Assembly: GCF_001543175.1 (NCBI RefSeq) | Contig: NZ_CP014161.1 | Span: 1,178,001-1,242,000 of the forward strand | Length of the DNA: 64,000 nt | DNA from: Aerococcus urinae | Lineage (GTDB): Bacteria > Bacillota > Bacilli > Lactobacillales > Aerococcaceae | Direction: 5' to 3' | Part shown: positions 32,446 to 42,991 of the stretch, one piece after another | Numbering within the stretch: position 1 is the stretch's first letter | Layout: every line of letters begins with the position of its first letter | Translations under genes and position numbers: made by a program | Notes under the pieces: model-generated | The model's database searches: none | The model's input: the letters and a program-made list of their open reading frames with translations, nothing else | What the model was told of the DNA's origin: nothing

Positions 32446-34395
32446 ATGATTACAAAGATGAGTATGGTCAACATCTCTGGTCCCCGTGATGATATCGACC
32501 GGATGGCTGACCAATACTTAAGTCATTATGATATTCATTTAGAAAATACGCTAAAGGAATTATCAGAAATTCAGACTTTAAAACCTTATACCAGTCCTGA
32601 TCCCTACCAACCATGGGCTGATCGGATTGATAACTTATTACAAATCACGAGTGATGAAGAAGAAGAATTAGAAGGCGATTGTCGCGACTTAGACTTTGAC
32701 TATATCAAACGTCTAGTGACTGAGGTCGAAAAAGATTGCTCCGATGTCCAAGGGCAATTAAATGAAGTCAATGAATCACTGGAAAAGTTAGAGGCTGACT
32801 ACCACACCTACCTGCCTTTTTCTGAAATCGATTATAACTTAGCAGATATTCTTTCCATGGAAAAGATTAAGTTCCGCTTTGGACGTTTTACTGAAGCCAA
32901 TTATCGCAAGTTTAAAAAATATATCGATAATATGATTCCTTCTATATTCATCCCCTCTAAGACTGAGGATGGCTATGTTTACGGCCTTTACTTTGTCCCT
33001 GCTGAAGCCCGGCAACGGGTAGACGCTTTGTATTTCTCCTTGGCTTGGCAAAGGATTTACCTACCAGAAGAAACTGGGACCTTTAAGGAAATCTTGAGCC
33101 GCTACCAAGGCGAAATCCAAAAACTTAAGAAGATGCAAGCTGACCTCGAAACCAAGCTCAAGGCCTTCCTCCTCCCCGTAAGAGACAACTTGCTGGAGGC
33201 TAAACAACGTCTCCATAAGTTATCCAAAGCCTTTGGGGTCCGCCGTTATGCAGCCATTACCCGTAATGAATTTGCTAAGAAGGAAACTCGCTATCTCTTA
33301 ATCGGCTGGATGGATGAAGATGATGCCAAGTCCTTAGTCAACGACGTCAAAGATGATCCTAACGTGACCATCTATATTGAAGACGATAGTGATGAAGATA
33401 ATATCGAACCTCCCACGAAATTGAAGAATAATTTTTTTACCAAACCCTTTCGTATGATCACTAAGATGTATGGGACCCCCAATTATGAAGAGATGGACCC
33501 GACACCCTTAGTGGCGGTAACCTATTCCTTAATGTTTGGGGCTATGTTTGGGGACGTGGGCCACGGGCTCTTACTCTTTTTACTGGGCTTAGCCTCCTAC
33601 CATCTACCAAAAGTCGCCATGGCCAAGATGTTCTTGCCAGTGGGTATTTCATCGATGCTTTTCGGTTTCTTATACGGTTCCGTGTTTGGGATTGAAGACA
33701 AGATTATTGAACCTATCTGGTTGAGTCCAAGTAAGGCTATGACCAATGTGCCCTTCTTTGGAACTTTGAACACGGTCTTTGTGGTGTCAGTTTGCTTTGG
33801 GATGTTCTTAATTCTCTTAACCATGCTGATGAATTTTGTCTTACGGCTTAAAGAAGGCGAAAAATTAGAAGCCATCTTTGACCGCAATGGTTTAATGGGC
33901 TTGATTTTCTACGGGCTCATGGTTTTGACCTTGGTCCTCTATATGACTGGTCATTCCTTACCTGCCCTAGGAATCATCATTGCCATCATGGTTATATCCC
34001 TACTCTGCATTGGTTTTAAGGAACAAATCATTAACTTTATTGAAAAGAAAAAAGCTGACAACGAAGATGGAATTGTTATTCAATTAATTACCGTGTTCTT
34101 TGAAGCTTTTGAAACCTTATTATCCTTTATTTCTAATACCATTTCCTTTGTCCGGGTGGGTGCCTTTGCCATCAGCCACGGCGTGATGATGGGGATTGTT
34201 TTAATGTTTGCCAATCTAGAAGGTAATAACCCTAACTGGTTGGTCTTTATCCTAGGTAACCTCTTCGTCACTGGATTCGAAGGTTTGGTTGTCTTTATCC
34301 AAGTCTTACGGCTAGAATTCTATGAACTCTTCAGTCACTTCTACAAGGGCGACGGAATTGAGTTCAAGAGCGTCTGGTCATCAACCAAGTCATAA
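32446..34395 (+). CDS. ntpI: V-type ATPase membrane subunit a (NtpI)
   Basis: About 649 residues. A cytosolic N-terminal arm with coiled coils (to about 330) is followed by a membrane domain with seven or eight helices: FGAMFGDVGHGLLLF, the KTEDGYV arm segment, and the late SFVRVGAFAISH containing the Arg that faces the c-ring Glu. It forms the cation half-channels. Start at 32446 is set by AAGGAG eight bases upstream; a TTG six codons earlier would absorb that site. Confidence 0.94.
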   Translation: MITKMSMVNISGPRDDIDRMADQYLSHYDIHLENTLKELSEIQTLKPYTSPDPYQPWADRIDNLLQITSDEEEELEGDCRDLDFDYIKRLVTEVEKDCSDVQGQLNEVNESLEKLEADYHTYLPFSEIDYNLADILSMEKIKFRFGRFTEANYRKFKKYIDNMIPSIFIPSKTEDGYVYGLYFVPAEARQRVDALYFSLAWQRIYLPEETGTFKEILSRYQGEIQKLKKMQADLETKLKAFLLPVRDNLLEAKQRLHKLSKAFGVRRYAAITRNEFAKKETRYLLIGWMDEDDAKSLVNDVKDDPNVTIYIEDDSDEDNIEPPTKLKNNFFTKPFRMITKMYGTPNYEEMDPTPLVAVTYSLMFGAMFGDVGHGLLLFLLGLASYHLPKVAMAKMFLPVGISSMLFGFLYGSVFGIEDKIIEPIWLSPSKAMTNVPFFGTLNTVFVVSVCFGMFLILLTMLMNFVLRLKEGEKLEAIFDRNGLMGLIFYGLMVLTLVLYMTGHSLPALGIIIAIMVISLLCIGFKEQIINFIEKKKADNEDGIVIQLITVFFEAFETLLSFISNTISFVRVGAFAISHGVMMGIVLMFANLEGNNPNWLVFILGNLFVTGFEGLVVFIQVLRLEFYELFSHFYKGDGIEFKSVWSSTKS

Positions 34396-34415
34396 TTCAT
34401 AAGTTGTCGATTTAA

Positions 34416-34894
<479 letters not shown>

Positions 34895-34895
<1 letters not shown>

Positions 34896-35203
34896 TGAAA
34901 CAATATCTCATTAGTGATAATGTGCATTCCTTAACCGGGATGAAACTGGTGGGCGTTGACGGCGTCTTAATCAAGGACCAAGATTCATTTGAAGAGGCTT
35001 TTCAAGCAGTCTTGGAAAGAAATGATATTGGTGTTTTGATGATTTCGCCCCAGCTGATTGCTGACCACCAAGACCTAGTCGATGAGGTGCGATTCAACCG
35101 CTCAACACCTCTGATTGTAGAGATGTTAGGCCCCAGTGAATATGCATCCGAACAATCCTCAATCGCTGACACCATCCAGCGTGCCATTGGGATATCCATT
35201 TAG
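34895..35203 (+). CDS. ntpG: V-type ATPase central stalk subunit F (NtpG)
   Basis: A 102-residue small alpha/beta protein of the AtpF family: YLISDNVHSLTGMKLVGVDGV at the N-terminus, GVLMISPQLI in the middle and a C-terminal helix with IADTIQRAIGI. It binds subunit D in the central shaft. Its ATG overlaps the ntpK stop (TAATG). In E. hirae this gene follows ntpC; here it follows ntpK. Confidence 0.88.
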
Positions 35204-35217
35204 GAGAGGAGCCTAGT

Positions 35218-35796
35218 ATGAAACTTGAAGAAAAAATGGCTTATTTTAAGGATCAAGTGACCCAACAAAGCCAAGCTGAAATTGACCAACAAATTAACCA
35301 ATATCGGCAAACGCTAGAAGACGATTACCAAAAATTTCAAGAACAAACTGATGAAACTTATGCTCACCGCTTAGTTAACGAGAAAGAAGCCTTACGCAAG
35401 GAAAATAATAAGGCCATTTCCCAAATTCAAATTAACCAACAACGGGAATTGTTCTTAACCGAAGAGAATATGAAATTGACTCTCTTCCAAACCTTCACCA
35501 AGCAAATCGAAAGCTATCAAAAGAGTGAGGCTTATATTGAACAATTGAAAAAAATGCTGAAGAATATTCAAGCCTACGCAGGTCGTGAAAAATACGACCT
35601 CTACATCGATGAAAATGATAGTCATTTAAGAAGTCAATTAGAAAGTTATGCTTCCCACCCTATCATTATCTCTGACCGCCCCTTCATGGGCGGCATCCGG
35701 GCGGTATTAAGAGAGCGTCAAATCTTAGTAGACTACTCCTTCTTAACCTTTCTTGACCGCCTCAAAGAAAACTTTGTCATTAAGGAGGCTGATTAA
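35218..35796 (+). CDS. ntpE: V-type ATPase peripheral stalk subunit E (NtpE)
   Basis: A 192-residue subunit: a long N-terminal helix rich in Gln, Glu and Lys (1-110) and a globular C-terminal domain with DLYIDENDSHL and IRAVLRERQILVDYSF. It pairs with the G/H subunit to hold the A3B3 head. GGAG motifs precede the ATG. It stands directly before ntpA, in place of the C and F genes found there in E. hirae. Confidence 0.88.
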   Translation: MKLEEKMAYFKDQVTQQSQAEIDQQINQYRQTLEDDYQKFQEQTDETYAHRLVNEKEALRKENNKAISQIQINQQRELFLTEENMKLTLFQTFTKQIESYQKSEAYIEQLKKMLKNIQAYAGREKYDLYIDENDSHLRSQLESYASHPIIISDRPFMGGIRAVLRERQILVDYSFLTFLDRLKENFVIKEAD

Positions 35797-35799
35797 TCG

Positions 35800-37563
35800 A
35801 TGGGAGAAAATACAATTTATGCCATTAATGGCCCCATTGTTACCGTCAAGGGCAATACCGATTTTTCCATGCAAGAATTGGTCCATGTCGGTAAGAGTCG
35901 CTTAGTTGGCGAAGTCATTCGTATCGACCAAGCGAAAACCACCATCCAAGTCTACGAAGAGACCGCCGGCTTAAAACCAGGCGAACCTATCTATGGCAGT
36001 GGTTCTGCCATGACGGTTGAGCTGGGTCCTGGTCTCTTGAACAATATCTACGATGGGATTGAACGGCCCCTAGAAGATATCGCTGAAGCCAGTGGTTTCT
36101 ATATTAAAAGAGGGGTCAACGTCGACTCGCTCGACCGCCAAAAAGCTTGGCAAATCACCCCGACCGTTCAAGTTGGTGACCAAGTATCAGCTGGGGACGT
36201 CATCGCTGAAGTCCAAGAAACCCAAGCCATTAAGCATAAAATCATGGTGCCTAATTCTGTCGTGGGTGAAGTCGTTGATGTGGTGGCTCCTGGGTCTTAT
36301 ACCATTGAAGAAACTCTAGCGACTATCCGCCAGTTTAATGGGGAGGAATATCAAGTCAAGGCCTATCAAAAATGGCCCATCCGTACTCCACGTCCTGTGG
36401 CTAAACGGCTGGAAAGTACTACCCCACTTTTAACTGGGCAACGGATTATTGATACTGTCTTTCCGATTGCTAAGGGGGGTACAGCGGCCATCCCAGGTGG
36501 ATTCGGTACCGGAAAAACCACCATGCAACACCAAATCGCTAAGTTTGCTGATGCCGATGTCATTGTCTATATTGGTTGCGGGGAACGGGGTAATGAAATG
36601 ACGGAAGTCTTGGAAGATTTCTCCAAACTGATTGACCCGCGTTCTAATGCCCCATTAATGGAACGGACCGTCTTAATCGCTAACACTTCCAATATGCCCG
36701 TGGCAGCCCGGGAAGCTTCGATCTATACCGGCTTAACCATTGCTGAATACTACCGGGATATGGGGTATGACGTGGCTATTATGGCCGACTCCACTTCCCG
36801 CTGGGCAGAAGCCTTACGTGAATTATCCGGGCGTTTGGAAGAAATGCCAGCTGAAGAAGGTTATCCTGCCTACCTGGCTAGTCGGATCGCCACCTTCTAC
36901 GAAAGAGCCGGCGACATGGAAACCTTAAACCACGACAATGGTTCAGTGTCAATTATCGGGGCGGTCTCCCCTCAAGGTGGGGACTTCTCTGAACCCGTCA
37001 CCCAAAACACCAAACGTTTCGTCCGTTGTTTCTGGGGATTGGATGCTAACTTAGCTCACGCTCGTCACTACCCAGCCATTAACTGGATGAATTCCTATTC
37101 CCAATACGTGGATGACTTAACGGCTTGGTATAATAAACAAGTTTCCGAAGACTTCGTGGAAAACCGCTCACAAATGATGGCCCTACTCCACGAAGAAGAT
37201 GAATTAAATGAAATCGTTAAATTAATTGGTTCAGATATCTTACCTGATTCGCAAAAATTAACCCTGCAAACCGCACGGATTATTCGTTTAGGTTTCTTAC
37301 AACAAAACACCTTCCACGAAATCGACCAAGCGGTGCCGATTGCTAAGCAAGCCAAGATGTTAGATGTGATTCTCTATCTCCATTCCCGCTGCCAACAATT
37401 GGTCCAATGGGGGATGCCCATGTCTTACATCGCTAAGGCTGATATCTTTAACCAATTAATTACTATGAAGTTTGATGTACCAAATGATGACTTAGATGCT
37501 TTTAATCATTATTATGAAGATATTGATCGTTTCTATGAAAAAGCAATGCAAGAAAATGGATAA
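35800..37563 (+). CDS. ntpA: V-type ATPase catalytic subunit A (NtpA)
   Basis: A 587-residue catalytic subunit. Walker A is GGFGTGKT (233-240) in the V-type form, the long non-homologous insert characteristic of A subunits lies around 110-190, and [24 protein letters not shown] marks the nucleotide domain. It hydrolyses ATP to turn the rotor. The ribosome site AAGGAGG overlaps the end of ntpE. Normal length. Confidence 0.97.
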   Translation: MGENTIYAINGPIVTVKGNTDFSMQELVHVGKSRLVGEVIRIDQAKTTIQVYEETAGLKPGEPIYGSGSAMTVELGPGLLNNIYDGIERPLEDIAEASGFYIKRGVNVDSLDRQKAWQITPTVQVGDQVSAGDVIAEVQETQAIKHKIMVPNSVVGEVVDVVAPGSYTIEETLATIRQFNGEEYQVKAYQKWPIRTPRPVAKRLESTTPLLTGQRIIDTVFPIAKGGTAAIPGGFGTGKTTMQHQIAKFADADVIVYIGCGERGNEMTEVLEDFSKLIDPRSNAPLMERTVLIANTSNMPVAAREASIYTGLTIAEYYRDMGYDVAIMADSTSRWAEALRELSGRLEEMPAEEGYPAYLASRIATFYERAGDMETLNHDNGSVSIIGAVSPQGGDFSEPVTQNTKRFVRCFWGLDANLAHARHYPAINWMNSYSQYVDDLTAWYNKQVSEDFVENRSQMMALLHEEDELNEIVKLIGSDILPDSQKLTLQTARIIRLGFLQQNTFHEIDQAVPIAKQAKMLDVILYLHSRCQQLVQWGMPMSYIAKADIFNQLITMKFDVPNDDLDAFNHYYEDIDRFYEKAMQENG

Positions 37564-37575
37564 GGGGGAAAATAA

Positions 37576-39009
37576 ATGGCAATTGAATATTTAGGATTAA
37601 GTTCGATTGAAGGCCCTCTTGTCGTGGTCGACGGTGTTAGAGGGGCGGCTTACGGTGATATTGTCCGCTTCCGTACTAACCGTTCTGACCAAAAAGTGGG
37701 TCAAATCATCACAATTGAAGGCGAACATGCCCTGATACAGGTTTTTGACTCGACTACTGGGATGTCCTTGGATAACACCCATACCCACTTTACCGGTAAG
37801 GGAATGGAATTAGGCCTAGGTCCTGATATCTTAGGACGGACCTTTAACGGGATCGGTCAACCCATTGACGGCTTAGGCGCTATCCACGCTGAAGTGAGCC
37901 GTGATGTCAATGGAGCGCCCCTCAACCCCGTTTCACGGATCTATCCCCGTGACTATATCGAAACCGGTTTTTCCGCCATTGACGGACTAACGACTCTAAT
38001 TCGCGGGCAAAAGCTACCGATCTTCTCCGGTGATGGGATGCCCCATAACCAACTCGCGGCCCAAATTGCGAAGCAAGCCAAGCTCGGTGACGGCGTAGAC
38101 GGCGAATTTGCGGTCGTCTTTGCAGCCATGGGGGTTAAACACGATGTGGCCGACTTCTTTAAGCGGTCCTTTGAAGAAAGTGGCGCCATGGAACACGTGA
38201 CCATGTTCGTCAATACCGCTGACGATCCCGTGATGGAACGTTTGATTACCCCACGGATGGCCCTTACCACTGCCGAATACTTGGCTTATGATTTAGGTAA
38301 GCATGTCTTGGTTATTCTGACCGATATGACTTCCTTCTGTGAAGCTTTACGTGAAGTTTCTAATGCTAAGCAAGAAATTCCATCCCGTAAAGGTTATCCT
38401 GGCTACCTCTATTCCGAGTTAGCTACTATCTATGAACGGGCAGGTATTGTTAAAGGGCGGCAAGGTTCAGTGACCCAAATTCCAATTCTAACCATGCCTA
38501 ACGACGACATCACCCACCCGATCCCTGACCTTACCGGTTATATTACTGAAGGCCAGGTGGTATTGGACCGGAGTATTGAAGGGAAGAATATCTACCCACC
38601 AATTAACCCTCTCCCTTCCCTGTCCCGTTTGATGAAAGACGGGATTGGGGACGGTTACACGCGTGAAGACCATGACGCGGTATCTAACCAACTCTTTGCT
38701 GCCTACTCCCAAGCGATTGATGCCCGTTCGCTAGCATCGGTTATTGGGGAAGAAGAACTTTCTGACTTAGATAAGAAATACCTGGCCTTCGGGGAAGCCT
38801 TTGAACAAGAATTTATTGGGCAAAAGCAAGATGAAAACCGGACCATTACCGATACCTTAAACTTAGGTTGGGACCTGCTCCGTAGCTTCCCACGGACCGA
38901 GTTAAACCGGATGGATAGTCAATTACTCGACAAGTATTATGAAAACACCACTTATTCTTACAAGAAAGATGCCCTAGATAAGGATAGTAAGCAGGACGGT
39001 GAAGACTAA
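37576..39009 (+). CDS. ntpB: V-type ATPase regulatory subunit B (NtpB)
   Basis: A 477-residue non-catalytic nucleotide-binding subunit that alternates with A in the head. The P-loop is degenerate (FSGDGMPHN), as expected for B subunits. [25 protein letters not shown] and [22 protein letters not shown] are characteristic. The stop overlaps the ntpD start by one base. The C-terminal tail is rich in Asp and Lys. Confidence 0.97.
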   Translation: MAIEYLGLSSIEGPLVVVDGVRGAAYGDIVRFRTNRSDQKVGQIITIEGEHALIQVFDSTTGMSLDNTHTHFTGKGMELGLGPDILGRTFNGIGQPIDGLGAIHAEVSRDVNGAPLNPVSRIYPRDYIETGFSAIDGLTTLIRGQKLPIFSGDGMPHNQLAAQIAKQAKLGDGVDGEFAVVFAAMGVKHDVADFFKRSFEESGAMEHVTMFVNTADDPVMERLITPRMALTTAEYLAYDLGKHVLVILTDMTSFCEALREVSNAKQEIPSRKGYPGYLYSELATIYERAGIVKGRQGSVTQIPILTMPNDDITHPIPDLTGYITEGQVVLDRSIEGKNIYPPINPLPSLSRLMKDGIGDGYTREDHDAVSNQLFAAYSQAIDARSLASVIGEEELSDLDKKYLAFGEAFEQEFIGQKQDENRTITDTLNLGWDLLRSFPRTELNRMDSQLLDKYYENTTYSYKKDALDKDSKQDGED

Positions 39010-39665
39010 TGGAAGTCAACCACACCCCCACCAAGGGGAATCTCATGCAGGTTGAAAAAACCTTGCGCTTATCCAAGAACGGCCACGAATTAATGGACCG
39101 TAAACGGATGATTTTAATGAATGAAATCATGTCCCTGGTGCAAAAGGCTAAGAAGGTCCAAGAGCAATTAAAGGAGGCCTATCAAAAGGCCTATGAATGC
39201 CTCTTTGAAGCCCAAAGAGAGATTGGTTTACATACTATTGCGGACTGGGCCCAAGATGTGCCCCAATCCGATAGCCTTAGTCTCAAAGTCCGTAGCGTGA
39301 TGGGCAGTGAGGTGCCTGAGGTCGACTACCAAGCTGAAGCCATGCAACCGGCCTATTCCTTCTCACAAACTACCACAATAATGGATGAAGCACGGATTGC
39401 CTTTGAAGTAGTCAAGGACTTAGAGATGCAACTGGCCCAAGTGGAAAACGCCGCTTACCGGCTAGCCTCAAATATCCAAAAAACCCAAAAACGGGTTAAC
39501 GCCTTGAAGAATATCACTATTCCGCAATTACAAGACGCCCAAAGAGACATCTCCTCGGCCCTAGAAGAAAAGGAAAGAGAAGAATTCACCCGTCTTAAAG
39601 TGGTTAAACGCATCTTAACCGCCAAGGATGAAGCCCAAAAAGAACGCATGCAGTCTGAAGCATAA
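39009..39665 (+). CDS. ntpD: V-type ATPase central shaft subunit D (NtpD)
   Basis: A 218-residue coiled-coil protein with the family N-terminus VNHTPTKGNLMQVEKTLRLSKNG and the C-terminal helix ARIAFEVVKDLEMQLAQVENAAYRLASNIQKTQKRVNALKN in register. It forms the rotating shaft with subunit F. It is the last gene of the operon and its stop lies inside the A-run of the terminator stem. No ntpH or ntpJ homologue follows, unlike E. hirae. Confidence 0.94.
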   Translation: MEVNHTPTKGNLMQVEKTLRLSKNGHELMDRKRMILMNEIMSLVQKAKKVQEQLKEAYQKAYECLFEAQREIGLHTIADWAQDVPQSDSLSLKVRSVMGSEVPEVDYQAEAMQPAYSFSQTTTIMDEARIAFEVVKDLEMQLAQVENAAYRLASNIQKTQKRVNALKNITIPQLQDAQRDISSALEEKEREEFTRLKVVKRILTAKDEAQKERMQSEA

Positions 39666-39693
39666 AAAAGAAGCCCCTAGAGGCTTCTTTTTT
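39664..39693 (+). terminator. Terminator of the V-ATPase operon
   Basis: AAAAAAGAAGCC pairs perfectly with GGCTTCTTTTTT around a six-base loop. A- and T-runs on both sides make it potentially bidirectional. Confidence 0.9.
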
Positions 39694-39732
39694 ATGTCTA
39701 TTAATTTATCCTTTTTGCCTTATATCTCCAAA

Positions 39733-39770
39733 ATAAAAAGGAAGCTGATTGATCCCAGCTTCCTTTTTAT
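39733..39770 (-). terminator. Terminator of the ytxH-like gene
   Basis: AAAAAGGAAGCT pairs with AGCTTCCTTTTT. It lies just past the stop of the minus-strand gene and faces the V-ATPase terminator. Confidence 0.85.
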
Positions 39771-39782
39771 TTATCTTAAGCC

Positions 39783-40277
39783 TTATTTTTTAGCTTGGCT
39801 CTTGGCTTCTTCTTTGCCGTCTTTAGCTTCTTTTTTAGCGGTGTCCGCAACGTCTTTTGATTTTTCTTCGACTTCTTTACCTGCTTTTTTAGCTTCGTCT
39901 TTGGCGTCTTGAGCAGCTTCATCGACATATTCCTTGGTGTAGTCGTAAGCTTCCTTAACGTCGTCTTTAGCCTTGTGGTATTGTTCGTTGGCTACACGGC
40001 CAGTTTCTTGTAGGGAGTCTTTAAGAGTGTCAGCACTTTCTTGTAAGTTAACGCGGATGTCGTTAGCTGCATCTGAAGTGGCTTCGTAGATAGTGTTTCC
40101 TTTTTCAATAGCAAGATCAGCATAGTCCATAGCTGTGTCCTTTAAGTTGTTCGCTTGGTCATTGATGTCTTGACGTAATTCTTTACCAGATTTTGGTGCG
40201 AATAATAAAGCTGTTACAGCTGCTGCTGATCCACCAATAATTGCTCCGAGTAAAAATGCACCTGTTTTATTTGACAT
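39783..40277 (-). CDS. YtxH domain-containing general stress-type protein
   Basis: A 164-residue protein. The N-terminal YtxH segment is a single hydrophobic helix rich in Gly and Ala (LGAIIGGSAAAVTALLFAPKSGKELR). The rest is a long charged helix rich in Ala, Asp and Lys with repeated DAxDEAKK-like heptads, resembling LEA or apolipoprotein-like stress proteins. Role unknown; the family is often stress-induced. It follows a DUF948 gene on the same strand, a common pairing in Gram-positives. Confidence 0.85.
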   Translation of the reverse strand: MSNKTGAFLLGAIIGGSAAAVTALLFAPKSGKELRQDINDQANNLKDTAMDYADLAIEKGNTIYEATSDAANDIRVNLQESADTLKDSLQETGRVANEQYHKAKDDVKEAYDYTKEYVDEAAQDAKDEAKKAGKEVEEKSKDVADTAKKEAKDGKEEAKSQAKK

Positions 40278-40320
40278 AAGATATACTTCCTTTCCTTTTT
40301 AACACATTCACTATATTAGG

Positions 40321-40839
40321 CTAAAATGCCTTGGTTTCAGATTGTTCTTGGGCCTTACGCATGTCGCGTTTTTTCTTAAGTAATTTAGCTGATTTTCCAA
40401 TCTTTTCAAAACCAGAAACCTTAGGATCAACCTGGCTATTTTCACTGGCTTGACGCACTTTCTTATAACCCGCTTTGGCTTGATCAACTTTTTCATCCGC
40501 TTTATTGGTGATATTCAATACCAAATCGCGGGTAGAATCATTCACATCGGAAATGGAAACTCCAACATCTCCCACTGCTTGGAATAAAGGATCAACCTTA
40601 GCTACCTTACCGTTAACGTCTTCCAGTAGTTGGTTGGTCTTATTAAGTAGGCCTTGAGCTTCTACTGAGATACCGTCGACATCGCGTCGGAGAACGGCAA
40701 TTGTTTTATTGGCCTCATCAACTGTATTCACAACTTCTTTAACAGTTTGTGTCAATTGACGGATAAATAAAACAAGAAAAACCACTAAAACAGCGAAGGA
40801 TACTGCAGCAATAATTGCCGCTATCTCACTCCATGTCAT
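40321..40839 (-). CDS. DUF948 domain-containing membrane protein
   Basis: About 172 residues: an N-terminal transmembrane helix (IAAIIAAVSFAVLVVFLVLFI) followed by a long coiled-coil region (VKEVVNTVDEANKTIAVLRRDVDGI) typical of DUF948 and a basic tail. The family resembles the membrane part of chemotaxis or septal proteins; function unknown. GAGGAG lies 11 bases before the chosen ATG; an ATG four codons earlier is too close. It probably forms an operon with the YtxH gene. Confidence 0.85.
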   Translation of the reverse strand: MTWSEIAAIIAAVSFAVLVVFLVLFIRQLTQTVKEVVNTVDEANKTIAVLRRDVDGISVEAQGLLNKTNQLLEDVNGKVAKVDPLFQAVGDVGVSISDVNDSTRDLVLNITNKADEKVDQAKAGYKKVRQASENSQVDPKVSGFEKIGKSAKLLKKKRDMRKAQEQSETKAF

Positions 40840-41006
40840 GCTATACATCACTCCTCACATTTTTAAGTGACTTTCTTATTTTTAATATACCTATATGATA
40901 CCATTTTTTACCTATAATACAAAATATAATCGCTTCCAGTGGCTTGGCTTTACCTTTATTGAAATAACGTATAAACTATATCTATGAACAAGAAAGGAAA
41001 GTCTCA

Positions 41007-41894
41007 ATGCAATTCATCAGTCAATGGTTCACTAATTATCTTGGCAATATCGATATTGAAAGTATTTTATCCCACTTACTCACCACCCTCTTACAATTAG
41101 TTCTCACGGTAGTCTTGCTATACATCATTCGCCGGATTACGGTGCGTTTGATTAATACCTACTTTGATAAAACTGCCCGTTTTTCTAACAATAACTACCG
41201 GTCAAAAACCATGAAAGCCTTGCTAACAAATATTACCCAGTATGTCTACTACTTCCTGCTTGGTTACTCTACCCTAGCCATTCTTGGCGTCCCAGTTGCC
41301 ACGCTCTTAGCTGGTGCTGGGATAGCCAGTATTGCAGTAGGTATTGGTGCCCAGGGCTTGGTGACCGACATGGTCAACGGCATGTTCATTCTGCTAGAAC
41401 ACCAGTTAGACGTTGGTGATTCTGTAGTGATCGACCAAGTCAGCGGGATCGTGGAAAAGATTGGGATTAAAACCACTGTTGTTCGTGGATTCGACGGGAC
41501 CATGAATTTTATCCCTAACCGCCAAATTGAAGTGGTAGTCAATAATTCCCGAAACCCTATCCGTAGTGAAGTCGATCTGTCTTACTTTGCTGATACCGAT
41601 ATCAATGAATTTGTCGCTGTCATTAAGAAACGTCTTGATGATTTGGCTCCTGACAAGAACCTGTCTAAGCCACCGGTTTTACTGGGAGTGACTCGCAATG
41701 TTGACCATCAACTTATTTATCGAATCCGCTTCTTTTGTGTGAATGGTAGCCACGAAGATATCCAAAGTAAGTATTACGAAGAGCTCACCAATGCTCTAAG
41801 AGAAGCAGGTATAGAACAACCTGACTCCCAAAGAGCGGTCTCTCATATCAGCGTCGATTATAAACATGCCGAAAGTAAAAACGAAGACAAATAA
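41007..41894 (+). CDS. Small-conductance mechanosensitive channel (MscS family)
   Basis: A 295-residue channel with three N-terminal membrane helices; the third is the pore helix LAGAGIASIAVGIGAQGLVTDMVNGMFILLEHQLDVGD, which carries the Ala/Gly packing pattern of TM3. A beta domain (VVIDQVSGIVEKIGIKTTVVRG) and an alpha/beta cytosolic vestibule follow. It releases solutes under hypo-osmotic shock, like B. subtilis YkuT. AAGAAAGGAAAG precedes the ATG. Confidence 0.93.
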   Translation: MQFISQWFTNYLGNIDIESILSHLLTTLLQLVLTVVLLYIIRRITVRLINTYFDKTARFSNNNYRSKTMKALLTNITQYVYYFLLGYSTLAILGVPVATLLAGAGIASIAVGIGAQGLVTDMVNGMFILLEHQLDVGDSVVIDQVSGIVEKIGIKTTVVRGFDGTMNFIPNRQIEVVVNNSRNPIRSEVDLSYFADTDINEFVAVIKKRLDDLAPDKNLSKPPVLLGVTRNVDHQLIYRIRFFCVNGSHEDIQSKYYEELTNALREAGIEQPDSQRAVSHISVDYKHAESKNEDK

Positions 41895-41921
41895 AAAGCC
41901 ATGACGATCGTCACTGGCTTT
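41893..41921 (+). terminator. Terminator after the MscS gene
   Basis: AAAGCCA (41895-41901) pairs with TGGCTTT (41915-41921); the loop itself contains the palindrome TGACGATCGTCA. It overlaps the gene's stop codon. Confidence 0.75.
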
Positions 41922-41953
41922 CTACAGTAAGATATTTTTTTAGACAAACTTAT

Positions 41954-41981
41954 AGGCTGGAGAGAAATTTCCAGCCTTTTT
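41954..41981 (+). terminator. Second terminator downstream of the MscS gene
   Basis: AGGCTGG pairs with CCAGCCT, followed by a five-T run. It stands just before the palindromic repeat array. Confidence 0.75.
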
Positions 41982-42051
41982 CATATATTTAGTTTAGGCA
42001 AGATCTATACTTCCATTGATCTTGCTCTTTGGCTCCAGTTTCTATAGCTGT

Positions 42052-42487
42052 TCGAAGCGCTAGCGAGTTACAGATATAGTATGCGTAGCTCTCTCCCCTC
42101 TTGTTGCGCTTGTCACACTCTATTCCAAACCTGCTCCAAGCGCAAGGCAAACGTCCACTTCGCGAAATGTCAACGAATCCTCTCCGTGAATTCTTTCGCC
42201 TTTTCACTCCAGTGGTCTTGCCTTTTGGCGCGCTTGTCGCACTCTCTACTAAACGTGTTCCAAGCGCGAGGTGAGCTCCATTTCAGAAGTCCTTGCAAAT
42301 CCTCCTAGAGGATTTACTGCGAACTTCTTCCAATGGTCTCCCCTCTTTTTGCGCTTGTCGCACTCTTCTCAAACCTGCTCCAGTCACAGGACGAACGTCC
42401 ACTTCAAAAACTGGTAACGCTCAGCTTAGCTGAGCTTATCCCAGTTTTCTCCAGTGGTTTCGTCCTTGGTTGTGACTGTCGCACTCT
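42052..42487. repeat. Tandem array of palindromic repeat units (three full, one partial)
   Basis: Units end with GTCACACTCT or GTCGCACTCT at 42121, 42245, 42366 and 42487, so the three complete units (42122-42245, 42246-42366, 42367-42487) are 124, 121 and 121 bp. A shorter unit spans about 42052-42121. Each unit is an imperfect palindrome: CAAGCGC near the 5' side faces GCGCTTG, and CCACTTC faces a CCAGTGG-type segment. Central hairpins are AAATCCTC/GAGGATTT in the third unit and GCTCAGC/GCTGAGC in the fourth. No reading frame is conserved. The gap lies between mscS and yfcE and holds no gene. Confidence 0.85.
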
Positions 42488-42490
42488 AAT

Positions 42491-42991
42491 CTATGGCAGG
42501 AATTTTTCGGGGACTTTTTCGCCGTTTCTTTGGTAGAAGGTAACTTCTTCTTGGTCAGCTTGCCAGTCTAGGATGGCATAGGTGGGGATGAGATAGTTGC
42601 CACGGGGGAAACGTACGGAACCTGGGTTAATTAAATGTACCCCATCAAGGACCTGGTCATCCATGATATGCGTGTGACCATAGACAGCAATTTGACAGCC
42701 TTGTTTCTTGGCACATTCAGCGTATTTCTCTACCCCAGCCTTGACGCCATAGAGATGACCGTGGGTATATATCAACCGGCCTTCTGGTGTGTCTATAATC
42801 CGCTCAGGCTGGTAGGAGCCAAAATCACAATTGCCCTTCACCGGTTCGATCACATTCCAAATACTGTCGCTAGGATCTAATTCAGAGTCACCGCAATGGA
42901 GCATGAGGTCGACTTGATCTTGGTAGCGTGCAACCAGGTCTGATAAGATTTGGCTATCCCCATGACTATCTGAAATTAGTAATATTTTCAT
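42491..42991 (-). CDS. yfcE: Metallophosphoesterase, YfcE/MJ0936 family
   Basis: A 166-residue calcineurin-like phosphodiesterase. Metal ligands appear in SDSHGD (7-12), HCGDSEL, GNCD, THGHLYG and YGHTH, the complete set. Substrates in vivo are unknown; family members cleave phosphodiesters. It overlaps rdgB by four bases in the conserved murI-rdgB-yfcE operon. The repeat array begins four bases after its stop. Confidence 0.92.
   Translation of the reverse strand: MKILLISDSHGDSQILSDLVARYQDQVDLMLHCGDSELDPSDSIWNVIEPVKGNCDFGSYQPERIIDTPEGRLIYTHGHLYGVKAGVEKYAECAKKQGCQIAVYGHTHIMDDQVLDGVHLINPGSVRFPRGNYLIPTYAILDWQADQEEVTFYQRNGEKVPEKFLP

Noticed and set aside
40929-40953. A further copy of the repeat family (TTCCAGTGGCTTGGC) before the MscS gene
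   Set aside because: Only about 15 bases resemble the family and the rest of the unit is absent; chance cannot be excluded.
42052-42487. Possible CRISPR array
   Set aside because: Units are 121-124 bp, wholly palindromic and abut directly; there are no short identical repeats with unique spacers and no cas genes.
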